From: Plotosus lineatus
Lineage: Eukaryota; Chordata; Actinopteri; Siluriformes; Plotosidae
NCBI GenBank assembly: GCA_024760905.1
Contig: CM045745.1
Location: 5,020,282-5,084,281, forward strand
Direction: 5' to 3'
DNA: 64,000 bases
Positions 23,278 through 64,000 of the stretch are shown here, in pieces; within the stretch, counting starts at the first letter, position 1, and every line of letters begins with the position of its first letter. The notes beneath the pieces were generated by a model. It was not told the origin of the DNA. It saw only the letters and a list, made by a program, of their open reading frames with translations, and ran no database searches. A program made the translations under genes and the position numbers.

Positions 23278-23317
23278 GAAACTGGGATTTCGTCTCTGCG
23301 GTACATCCCGATTTGTT

Positions 23318-23457
23318 AGGCGCTCCACCGAATGTAGGCGCTTGTCGCAAGTGACGTATGTCGCTTGTGAGACAAAGCGCGGCTTATCCGGATTTCCGAT
23401 CTTTCAAGTGACCAAGTGAAGGTTGAGTACGAAACAAGTACATTCGGTGGAGCGCCT
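23318..23457. repeat. 140-bp foldback element with perfect 19-bp inverted ends
   Basis: The left arm 23318-23336 (AGGCGCTCCACCGAATGTA) is the exact reverse complement of the right arm 23439-23457. The flanking bases continue the pairing imperfectly. The interior is CpG-rich compared with its surroundings ('gacaaagcgcggcttatccg'). It is unrelated to the other repeats in the window and lies about 400 bp downstream of the smarcd3 stop. It may be a tiny MITE or an RNA-level hairpin; its identity is unknown. Confidence 0.7.
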
Positions 23458-23637
23458 CACATTTAAGGATCAGTATTAAGGATGAAGAAAAAGACAACTG
23501 GATTTGTGACCTGATGTCTTAATGTAAAATATATGAGGCAGAGCACCATGACTGGCTGGGACAGAAACAGAAAGGGTCCTCAGAATGGCTGTGTGTAATT
23601 GGGCCTTGGGTCACAGTGACAACTAAAACACAAGGAA

Positions 23638-23749
<112 letters not shown>

Positions 23750-23854
23750 GCACACGAATACACAATCTATAGAAAACAATGTGGTGGTAATGAGGACATT
23801 CTTGTGGCTCAGACTGTAGAAGTGTCAAAGTGTGAGCTGGTGTCTGGGTTTGGT

Positions 23855-54174
<30,320 letters not shown>

Positions 54175-54320
54175 CTGCAGAAAAGAGGGAGAAAGGAGAG
54201 ACAGAGAGAAGGACACAACGAGGAGGGGGGATGAGATGTTACTATGGAGACTGATAGTGTAGCACCCGGGACATCTGCTAAAATTCTGGGGCTGGCCCAT
54301 GATGTAAAAATGCTGGTGCT

Positions 54321-54345
54321 GAGAGAGACAGACAGAGAGAGAGAT

Positions 54346-54390
<45 letters not shown>
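54321..54390. repeat. (GA)n microsatellite
   Basis: GA repeats with a few GATA interruptions. Confidence 0.94.
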
Positions 54391-54392
<2 letters not shown>

Positions 54393-54727
54393 GTGTGTGT
54401 GTTATTCCAGCCCAGATGGTGTCCGCCAACATGGGCGCAGGGACCAGGGATGGCTGGCAGCGCGACATCGACAGCTTCACAATGTAAAACCTGGCAAACA
54501 CTCCTTATGCAGGACCTTGAGCGAAATAAGGTGTGTGTTCATCACTTCTCTGGTGTGTATGCACTTAATTCTGCTACCCACATGAGGGCCATTCAATACT
54601 CTTCCCTCCCTCCTTGCTTCCATTGTTAAAAAGTCATTTTCGCACTCCAAATGAAATCCACTTCTCCTGGTTCTATGAGGATGGGCTCAAAAGACCTTTT
54701 TTTTTTTCATCACAGCAGTCACAGATT

Positions 54728-54728
<1 letters not shown>

Positions 54729-54770
<42 letters not shown>

Positions 54771-54787
54771 CACAGCCACACACACAC
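54729..54787. repeat. (CA)n microsatellite
   Basis: Two CA blocks separated by GCTCACAGCC. Confidence 0.94.
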
Positions 54788-55909
54788 ACACCATGCTGTG
54801 CGTTGCGAGAACAAAATCATCAGAAAATGCTCTAAGTGGACACTTTATGTCAGAAGAGCCCTTGTCCTTAAAAGCACAGTAGAGCAGCCATACCACAGAG
54901 TCTCTGTCAGAGAGGCACTCAGAACTCACGGCCTGTCCCTGAGGTCTTTGCTTATTTAAAGTCATTTAAAGTGACTCATGGGAGATTACTCGTACACCAT
55001 GAACACTGCCAAAAGGAAGATGGGTCAAGTGAAGTCAAGTCTGTGTTATAGTTTGTTCTGGAACTACATATCCCATCATGCCATGCAGCACATCATGCAC
55101 ATCCATGCATAAACACTCTGACACAGGATAAATAATGCAGCAAAGAGAAGAACCTTTGTAGAATTTTCCCTAAAGTGAATTAAAAGTGCTTATTTTAACT
55201 AGAAAGAAAGAAATTTCTCGCTAAAATCTGTCTTCAGGGGTGAGTTGCAAACTGATTGTTAGGCAATATTAATATAAATGTGGTATAAGACAAACCTTGG
55301 GTTAGGGTTGGGGTTGGGGGTTGAAGGGATCAGTAGGGTAGGCTTGGGTCATGGGTGGGGTGGGAAAAAAAAAAAAACGCACGAGAATCTATCATGCAGC
55401 AGAATCAACTCCTACTTTGATCCGAGTGTGGGATCTGATTGGGCCTCTCGCATGTCCATCTGCCTCCCTGGCATCTCAGCGGATCCAGGAAATCCCACCG
55501 GCTTCCTGTGATTCGATGGAATTTGAACGGGATGTAATTAGAGTTTTATGTATGGTGGGAGAAAGCCTTTGAAACGTCTCTAGACTTGAGAACATTACTG
55601 AGTGATGAACATAAGTAAGACCACACAGCCCAATGGAGAAGCGTTAACCAGAGATAAAAATGGAATATTAATTGCTAATTGAAATATTTGCAATAAAGAC
55701 CAACACATGTATTGAAAGCTTATCTTGCTGCTCAGTTTGTGTTAATATTAACAGTAATTTGGCAGAATATTATTCATGGTATTATTCAAATGTAATACTT
55801 TGGAGCACACAGGCGCAACGTAAACAAAGAGCATCAGGATTAGTGACCCGGCGGCAAAACAATAAATGCAAGATACGCACATGTTCCAACACTGTGAGAT
55901 TTGTATATA

Positions 55910-56006
<97 letters not shown>

Positions 56007-56034
56007 CACACACACACACGCACACACACACACA
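55910..56034. repeat. (CA)n microsatellite, about 125 bp
   Basis: The longest CA tract in the window, with a few CG interruptions. Confidence 0.95.
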
Positions 56035-56825
56035 ATCCTATCCACAATACAAGAAATCATGTGGATTGCTCCACCTGGCTCCAACACTCACACCAAGACA
56101 TTGTTCCACATGGAGATGCCGGCTGATGAAGAAAACACAAGGAAACCATTTGCAGATACTGTAAAAAAATTTTCTAATTTGCATATGGGTAGTGGCAATT
56201 CTGATGAAAAGAATTCTGAACGGTCACAGAGAGTTTGTTTTATCTGCTTTCTAAAGCCAAAATGTCCAGTTGTATACAATGAATGAACCAGTGTGCCAGT
56301 TGTAAACAACAACTGTTAAGTTATTAATTAATAGAAAATAATTGTGTTTATACGAGTCCCAAGTGGCTTTGACTTTCGAAAAAGGATACGTCTACCCTTA
56401 CAGTCACTTTATATAAATTAGATTAATAATAAAAATTGCCATGCAATGCAAGTTTGCAGTAATTTTGTAGATTAACATGTCAATTGTTTTCGGGTTATCC
56501 GTAAAAACGTATAAACACAGTGTATCTCAGTAGAGCGTCCCTCTGCCCTCGAAGTTTAGGCAACACAACTAAGCAAAGCTAAAGCTTACTCTGCATGCAG
56601 ACCAAAGATAATTTGTGTTTTGTAGTCATAGACCGATGTCTGCTTAAATGGATATGGAGGCCAGAATTAAAACTAAGTCAATCGTCAGGTGTATCAGTGC
56701 ACTATATGTTTTTAAAACTCGCAGGCAGCGTAATTCATGTGCTCAGCAAAACCTCTAAACAAATAAATTCTAGATTTATCTTCATATATCTGCTGCAAAG
56801 TAACCAGCACCTTGCTACAGGGGTA
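56035..56825. other. smarcd3 upstream intron, no feature seen
   Basis: No repeat family member or exon recognised. Confidence 0.45.
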
Positions 56826-57131
56826 AGGTAAAGTCCTGTGGGCTTTTTACACCCGAGCCATAGCGGCTCATCAGGCCGGTGCTTATCCCCGGTTTCCGTA
56901 GCGTGAAGCTACCAGGAGTTCAAGTCCTTTTGGATGGGACGCTAGTCCATCGCAGGTTACCTTCCCGGTATATTTTTACTGGTACCCATTTATACTGCTG
57001 GGGGAACAGAGGCACACTTGTGGTTAAGATCTTGCCCAGGGGTCTTATCACAGTGGGGGTCTAACTGGGATTTGAAAACACAACCTCCCGGTCATGAGCC
57101 CAGCATCCTAACCACTACACCACCGGCCCCC
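56826..57131 (-). mobile_element. SINE family D
   Basis: Full-length-looking, 'ctgtgggctttttacacccg' to the tRNA-like head (GGTGTAGTGGTTAGGATG and B-box-like TTTTCAAATCCC on minus). The best-preserved copy. Confidence 0.86.
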
Positions 57132-58259
57132 TTGCGACGGGGGTGGGGGTGGGGGGGTAATCCCTTAATTCCCAATGCCAATCAGAACTTCACATTTCTC
57201 ATGAAGCAAATATTAAAAATTTAATCAGGATATAATCCACCAGTATATCAAGTTCACCTATAGACTAAATACTAAGACAGTATTTTATTGGTGTTTGCTA
57301 TGTAATCTGTGCTAAAGTGAAGCCATTGTGTATAGTGCCATTGTTTTGCATGAAGGCTGGTGTTTTGCATGCAGCCCTGCTTGGCGGGGATGGGGTTCAG
57401 TGCTGTATGGTGATGGGTCTCTTAACATAGGTGAATGCCTGCCTGACAAAAACACATCGGGCACGTACACATATCTTCATGAAGATGGATCTAAGTAGGA
57501 AGATTTTTACTTCATATGAAGAAGAGATTCTGCTGCAGGACATAATTCCAGACTTTATATTCAGTAGCTCAAATAGTACAGAAAGGAAATCAGTGGTCAT
57601 GAAAAAAGTTACCATACACAGCTCTGAGATGCTGCCAACTGCAAATGTCTGTATGCACCTTCTCTGATGTGTAAAGCAGCTTACAACTGGCTGTATTTTT
57701 TATATACTGTATTAAATATGTATTGTATTGAATTACATCCAAACATATTCAGCATATATTAAACATGTCTTAACGCCGCACACCATTGTAAGAACAAATA
57801 CCTCGGAAACAGTGGACCACCATTTAACAGATTAACAGGTCTATGCATCTATTGTTGGTCAGAACCACAACAGAATGAAATCTCTTGACTGGAAGCTGTT
57901 GGTTTTCAGTAGATTTATTCAATGGGTATGCAGGTATATAAAATATACCTCAGGGATATACATGCCCCTGCCTTGCATAGTCTTCCGCTGCCTTGTGGGA
58001 CACGTTCTCGTTAGAAACAAAGGCCAAGGGAGTAAAGCCCTGACAGAAAACATGCAAGTGTGGAGGCTTTGAGGGCGATTGATGAACGGAACCCCTGTAA
58101 TCTTTTGATCATCTGCTCCAGGGACTAATAGTCTACACCTGTTTTAACATGTTCTTGTTGGTTCAGACACAACTATCCCAACTATCCCAGTGCTGCTAGT
58201 AACTTACAAATGCTAACAACACTAGCAGTAGCACTAGCAGTTTTCATGACATGAAAAAC
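57132..58259. other. smarcd3 upstream intron, no feature seen
   Basis: A 78-codon open frame at 57431-57667 has no recognisable family. No repeats identified. Confidence 0.45.
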
Positions 58260-60660
58260 CGCAAGAAACTTCATACTGGATCGGTTGTTGCCCAGGTTAC
58301 CAAGGACCACTCCGATCGACATCATCTTTTGTCGGCCGCAAAACTAGGAAACAAGCCAATAGGAGAATCTAACAGTTGTGCAATGGAATGTCGGGACACT
58401 TCTTGACTGAGATGAAGCCAACAGACCAATAAGACGCACTGCACTTGTGGAAATAGAACTCATAAAGTACAGGATAGACATTGCTGCCCTGTGTGAAACT
58501 AGACTCCCAAGTCTGGCAGTCTCAGCAACTTTGACTACAACTTCTTCTGTAGTGGTAAACCTGAAAGAAAGAAAAGAGCGACTGGCGTAGGTTTCGCTAT
58601 CAGAAAAGACATTGCATCAAGGCTGACTGAGATGCCACTACCAATCAGTGACAGGATCATGACAATGTGGCAAAGGAATATTCTGCTCCATTCATCAGTG
58701 CATATGCTCCAATATTGACTAACCTGGACAAAAAGAAGGAAGCCTTCTAAAACCAGTTAGCACATACTCTCAGACAAGAGCCCCACACCAACAAATTCGT
58801 ACTGATGGCAAATTTCAATGAAAGAATAGGCAGCAACTATGATAACTGGCCATTGATCTGAGGAAAACATGGAATCGGGAAGTGCAATTCCAATGGAGAG
58901 CTCCTACTTTCTCAAATTTCTTCAAATTTAAATTGACCATGACAAACACCATGTTGAAGCAGAGGGATGAAAGAAAGATCACATAGTTAGAACACACAAT
59001 GTGCTAAGGATGGACGGACCTTTAACGGCTAAGGCGGACTTTTGCAGTACTCGAGTCATGCACGGAGCCAATTGCTGAACTGATCACCTGATACTGAGAT
59101 CAAAAGTGGTATTTTACCTTCGACAGCAGTACAACAAGCAGGGTTCTAAAAATCCATCAAAGCTCAACATAGATAAATTCAAAGCCATTGATCAAAGGGC
59201 GAGAGATATGAATGAGGCCCTGAGGCCCTCGACACACTTGATGTAAAGGAAAGATCTTCAGTGGACCAGGAATGCTCTGTAACAAGTTGTGTATTACACA
59301 GGAAAAATGTCTCTTGGCAAGCCCAACAGATTACATCAAGATTGGTTTGATCCTGATGACCAGAAACTATGACAACTGTTGAATAAGAGCAACCAAGACC
59401 ATCAGAAAGTGCTGCAGACCATGAGTACAAGATCAACTGTTGTAGCTTACAAGGATGTCTGCATACAACTCCAATAGGACACCTGTTCCCTAAAGATGGC
59501 TTTGGTGGGACAAAAACCAGAAAAGATGGAGCTGCAGACAGAAATGACATGAAGGGCTTCGACAGTGGATTCAAGGAATTTTGGGGACCCCAGAAAAAAA
59601 AGGACCTGTACAACTGAAGTCAGGAGACAGACAACAGATTTTGTCAGACATGAAAGTTCTCAAAATATGGAGAGAACACTTCTAAAACTTCTGAGTGTCC
59701 TGAGGGAAATTGAACCTGAAAGACTTGACAACATAGAGCAGCGTACCATCAAAACTTGTCATGATGAGATTACATACATGGATGAGATAATGAGAGCAAT
59801 CGTGGGTTTGAGTGATTGCAGAGCCCCAGGTGAACTTAGAATTCCTGCAGACGTATGGAACCACAGAGAGACCAATCTGCTTGCTAAGCTACATCAACTG
59901 ATACAAAGCATGGGATGAAGGCTCAGTCCAGCAAGCATGGACGAATGCCACCACTGTAGCCATCTACACTTTACACACATGTACATCTTTACACAGGGAT
60001 GAAGGCAAATGTCCACTGACATTGTAGGAGAAACCTCAGAGGCTTTTGATGTTACCAATGGCATCAAGCAAGGTTGTGTTTTGGCCCTGTAACATTTTTA
60101 CATATTCCTATCAGCAATGCTGGAAGAGGCTTTTCAGGGCATGAACTATGGTGTCTATATTCAGTCAAGACAAGATGCTGAGCTCTGCAATGTAACACAT
60201 TTTAAAGCAAAGACCAAGACTATCCTCGTATTGATTAGGGAACGGCTGTTCGCGGATGACAGTGCACTACTTGCCCACTCACCATAGGAATTTCAGCCAA
60301 TTAGAAACGCTTTCTCTGATGCATCAAAGACATTTGGCTTATAGCTACCAAAACTCTACCAACTCTTCAAGGGTCCAGGAGCTGGATATTATGGTAGATG
60401 GAAGCAAACTTAAAGGGGAAATGTAGCACACCGCAATGTAACATTGTCTCGCTTCATTTGGTCCTCAATATCATGTTTTTGCAGCTGAATTTGCAGTTGA
60501 AAATCGCCCTGATAGTAATGTAAATCCAGTTTGAAATCAGAAAGAATCTTCGATGGGCTGGACACCTTATGAGGACGTCACCTGACACACTTCCAAAACA
60601 GCTGTCTGTTGGTCAAAGATACCATCAAGAGAATCCTGAAGCAGAGAAACACCAAGTTAG
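58260..60660 (+). mobile_element. Old non-LTR retrotransposon remnant, third LINE lineage
   Basis: Degraded endonuclease and RT similarity on the plus strand in shifting frames. Examples: GVGFAIRKDIASRLTEMPLP at about 58588-58648, the Asn/Gly of a GDFN-like motif near 58805 (MANFNERIG), GKHGIGKCNSNGELL at about 58865-58905, NGIKQGCVLA near 60060, and RERLFADDSALLAHS at 60237-60281. It differs from both other LINEs here and resembles CFDP2-like LINEs of invertebrates and fish. Stops, shifts and a deletion near 59950 leave no functional frame; the longest piece is 117 codons (59565-59918). Confidence 0.82.
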
Positions 60661-63129
60661 AGTCCTGAGTTAAACTTTAACAACAGAAAAGTGAATGAAG
60701 AACAGAGGTAAAATAAAAAAAAAAAATGGAAACAGACATTGTTGCTTTCCGATCATAAGCAAAGAGAGAAGATACTCTACAGGACTTGTAGGATGATGTG
60801 ACTCAGGGATGCCTGTGACATTATACCCACCTGGTCTCTGAGCTTATTCTACAATGTTGCTGTTGCAGGGCAGGTACTATCTGAACATCTGGTTGGATTC
60901 TTGGGTATGGGTCCACAGTGCCAGTTCAACATGTGGAACAGCAATGTGAGAAAAGAGCTGAAAATATCTTAAACGTCTGTTTGTTCATAAATATGGATGA
61001 TCTTCCAAGATGTGTTCTCTCCTAAGTGCAAGAGCTGTTTTTTTTTTAATTCGGCAAAGCGAAAATATACCCTCACGCCTGCAAACTTTAAAAAAATCGG
61101 TCTACCACCACCCAGTTAATAGTGTTATCAATTCATAAATAAGCCTTTGTTCCCAATGAACATAATTGGAATGTCATGCAGTAATATTTATTTGCGCATT
61201 GCTTTGTAACTTACTGGAAATAAATATTTATATAATGGTTTATTACAGTAAAATAAAATGTCTGTTATATCATATTATGGTTCAGAAAAATGTACGAAAT
61301 TTTAAAAAGAGAAATAGCCATTTCACAATATAATGTTGTTACCGATATGTGTGCTCTTTTGAGCCAGGAGATTCTGTTGCCAAGAACATATCTCAGATAA
61401 GAAAATAATTATGAATGTCTGAAAACTGCCGAAGTGACAGTTAAGAACAAACTTGTTTGTAAGAATATTTGATGAATGTTAGTAACTACCTTATACAATA
61501 TGTTACGTGATTCCTGGTTGCCTGGCAACACTGTTCTCACTACTTTAATGTGGAGTACTTTTCTTCACTGCATATATTCACCAGTTCCATTTGGATGCAC
61601 CAGAGATGCTGGACAGCTATCCAACATGTATTCCGCCGCCAATCAGAAATACAGAAATACATGGAGTGACATACACAGTTGCGGTTGCACAGGATACAAG
61701 AAGAACGCAGATGCTCCTAAAGTATGTTAACCTTCCACTGAAATGTCTAGGTCAAAAGACTAGTGGTCAAGGTCAAGTGAGTGTGACTGGGATCAATGGA
61801 GCTGAGAGAGTATAAGAGGGGAAGAGGTGGGAGAAAAGGTAGGTTAGACAGAGTGAGAGAGTGAGGCAATGGATAAGTAATCGAATAACAGCTATTGCGG
61901 TCTCAAGATTAACAGAAAGACTGACATGATAAAGAATGAGAAAGCTGGGAAAAGCAACAATCAATGCTTAGAACATAAAACAAAATAGAAGACATCATGA
62001 CTGTTCCAGAAAATACTGAACTAGATTGGAAACTGCAATTGGAGAAGCTAGAGGATGAAACGCGTGAAGGACAGGATACTGACATGGTGGAAAATAAGAG
62101 TACTGCTCAGTCAGAGAAGATTTTGAAGAAGAGAAAATGTAATACCATGTTCAGAAATTTGCCATGAAACTCCGAGATTTAGAAGGACAGAACTCGAGGA
62201 ACTGGGTGCATAGAGTAGATTGTTGGCCGAAGTTCAACTGTGAACTGATGATCGATCACATAAGCCTAAGTTTATATTAAATACAATCTTAAAAAAATAG
62301 GAGAAGATAAAATGAAAGGCCCTTTGATCAACAACCAAAATTTCAACACCTTTCTAATGAAATAAAAGTTCTAAAAGTGCAATGTTGGCAATGCTTCTTT
62401 AAAAATATATATATATTTTGTGTTATAAACACTCGAAATAGCTAAGGTTTCCATCAGTGGAACAACTGGGAAAGACCTGATTATCAGACCATCGACACTG
62501 ATGCTTGGGATAATGGGTTTTTCTTGCAAAAAAACTGTAATGGAGCATGTGTGACCATTGTTATGCTATATCAAAAGCTTAAAATCTGATTTTATTTTGC
62601 TTTTATGATATTATTATCTACAATAAGCTAAAATTACAATTATTTGCCAATAAACATTTTTTTTTTACAAGCAATTATAACAAAATAATTTCTACATATA
62701 TACCCCAACGGTTTCTTTTTTTGGGAAACTGACAAGACTTATTTGTATTTAATATTAGTATTAGAATTAAAAATATATATGTTGGACACATATAGGTGAT
62801 AGCACCCATCATATGATCCCAGTTACACTGTGGAAGACATATTACTTTTATGGCTTGGTGCCAAGTGTCGCCTTATGGTACATACATGAAAATGTCATGT
62901 GATTTTGGGCTGTCCCAGATAATAACACTGAATAAGGTTCAAAATGGGCCTAATGGATCATAGTCCTGTGATGAAAGATGGTACAAATCCTGACCGTGTC
63001 AGAAACTTAGGATGCCACGGTCACATATGACTACTGATCCAAAAGTATATGGACATGTATCCTGTATATTGACTTGTGTTGTGGCTTACAATTTAGTAGA
63101 TATTACCAAAGTATAGGCTACATACAATT
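60661..63129. other. smarcd3 upstream intron, unclassified
   Basis: No family is recognised. 61980-62220 is purine-rich and reads in part as a charged peptide (LQLEKLEDETREGQD), but stops soon. No exon of smarcd3 is evident. Confidence 0.4.
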
Positions 63130-63766
63130 GATCTTCTTCTTCTTCTTTTCCTTTCGGCTTTTCCCTTCAGGGGCTGCCACAGAAAACCATCCGCCTCTAT
63201 CTCACCCTATCCTCTGCATTTTCTACTCTTACTCCAACTACCTTCATGTCCTCCTTCACCACATCCATAAATCATCTCTTTGGTCTTCCTCTAGGCCTTC
63301 TGCCTGGTAGTTCCAATCTCAGCATCCTACTGCCAATATACTCACTATCCCTCCTCTGTACATGTCCAAACCATCTCAATCTAGCCTCTCTGACTTTGTC
63401 TCCAAAACGTCTTACATGTGCTGTCCCTCTGATGTGCTCATTCCTGATCCTATCCATCCTCGTTACTCCCAAAGAGAACCTCAACATCTTCATCTCTGCT
63501 ACCTCCAGCTCTGCCTCCTGTCTTTTCCCCCGAGGCCACTCTTTCTAAACCATACAACATCACTGGCCTCAACACCATCTTGTACCCTTTTCCTTTCATT
63601 CTTGCCGATACCTTCCTATATCACACTGGACACTTTTCTCCAACCATTCCAACCTGCCTGCACACGCTTCTTCACCTCTTTTCCACACTCTCCATTGCTC
63701 TGGATTGTTCAGCCTAAGTACTTAAAATCCTCCACCTTCTTTATCTCAGGCTACATACAACTGATG
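63130..63766 (-). mobile_element. RTE-like LINE, 5'-truncated copy
   Basis: Starts on the left with (CTT)n and 'gggctgccacagaaaaccat'. On minus it encodes the C-terminal region including MKMLRFSLGVTRMDRIRNEH and GRRPRGRPKR, back to LGLNNPEQWRVWK near 63720. About 640 bp. Sense with respect to smarcd3. Confidence 0.9.
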
Positions 63767-63872
63767 CCATAACAAATTTATCCGCCTTGCACTTGCACTA
63801 AACCTCACAGTCTGTTGTCAGTCGAGAGAAGAGTCACTGTAAATCAATGCAAAGTAATTCTGACTTACAACC

Positions 63873-64000
63873 TTTATATTCATTCATTCATTCATTCATT
63901 CATTTTCTAAGTTGCTTTATCCTAATTACGGTCAGGGGAAGGCTCGCATCCATGTCAGCCGACTTTGGGCGAGGGCAGGTTACACCCTGGACAGCTTGCT
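63873..64000 (-). repeat. Tail type 2 SINE fragment running off the window
   Basis: (ATTC)n then 'atcctaattacggtcagggg' and 'gcaggttacaccctggacag'. The rest of the element, if present, lies past 64000. Confidence 0.75.

Larger units (their letters stand above)
54175..55909 (-). other. Long upstream smarcd3 intron, proximal part
   Basis: Contains (GA)n at 54321-54390, (CA)n at 54729-54787 and a G-rich stretch at 55296-55370 with GGGTTAGGGTTGGGGTTGGG. No upstream smarcd3 exon could be recognised here. Confidence 0.5.

Noticed and set aside
55296..55370. GGGTTAGGGTTGGGGTTGGG resembles telomeric repeat or G-quadruplex
   Set aside because: Only about two telomere-like units, then a degenerate G-rich run. 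Too short for an interstitial telomere call.
55840..56164. Long Cys-Val or His-Thr repeat ORFs
   Set aside because: They are translations of the (CA)n microsatellite and carry no protein information. The same holds at 17440, 23099, 23519, 53027 and 54651.
57431..57667. 78-aa ORF as a small protein gene
   Set aside because: No family resemblance and no supporting context inside the smarcd3 intron.
54175..64000. Possible upstream smarcd3 exon encoding the Pro/Gly/Met-rich N-terminus
   Set aside because: I looked for a Pro/Gly-rich minus-strand exon ending in a GT donor with the right phase and found none. It is probably beyond the window.

Overview
The window is nuclear DNA of a ray-finned fish, most likely a teleost. 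Two conserved vertebrate genes are split by GT/AG introns. The rest is packed with fish-type transposable elements: Rex3 and a second RTE-like LINE, Tc1-like, Tigger/pogo-like and hAT elements, several tRNA-derived SINE families, and long CA/AT microsatellites. There is no sign of prokaryotic or viral gene organisation.

The genes are chpf2 and smarcd3. The last coding exon of chpf2 (chondroitin polymerizing factor 2) is at 306-1580 on the plus strand. smarcd3 (BAF60c, a SWI/SNF chromatin-remodelling subunit) is on the minus strand. Its eleven C-terminal coding exons run from 54174 down to the stop at 23855 and encode 386 residues. The N-terminal exon(s) lie beyond position 64000, so the intron upstream of 54174 is longer than 9.8 kb. 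The genes are convergent and adjacent, as CHPF2 and SMARCD3 are on human 7q36, which supports both paralogue assignments. They share no pathway: one is a Golgi factor for chondroitin sulfate chain synthesis, the other a nuclear chromatin regulator.

Layout. 1-305: chpf2 intron, mostly a Tigger-like fragment. 306-about 2700: chpf2 terminal exon and 3' UTR. About 2.7-23.8 kb: intergenic region and probable smarcd3 3' UTR. It holds a TIR element, two LINE copies, a hAT derivative, nested SINEs, a degraded Rex3, a degraded Tc1 and a small perfect-ended foldback element. 23.9-54.2 kb: smarcd3 exons. The introns carry a nearly intact Tc1-like element, a nearly full-length Rex3 in the sense direction, a nearly full-length RTE-like LINE, two oppositely oriented Tigger derivatives with a DNA-binding-domain-only ORF, a composite nested hAT element and many SINEs. 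54.2-64 kb: the long upstream smarcd3 intron, with microsatellites, a SINE, an old LINE remnant and a 3' LINE fragment.

I found no new multi-gene system. The most interesting structure is in the repeats. SINE families share heads and bodies but have swapped 3' tails, and one tail matches a LINE present in the same window. Several elements are nested with readable target-site duplications. Two Tigger derivatives keep only the N-terminal helix-turn-helix reading frame and end it at the same place.
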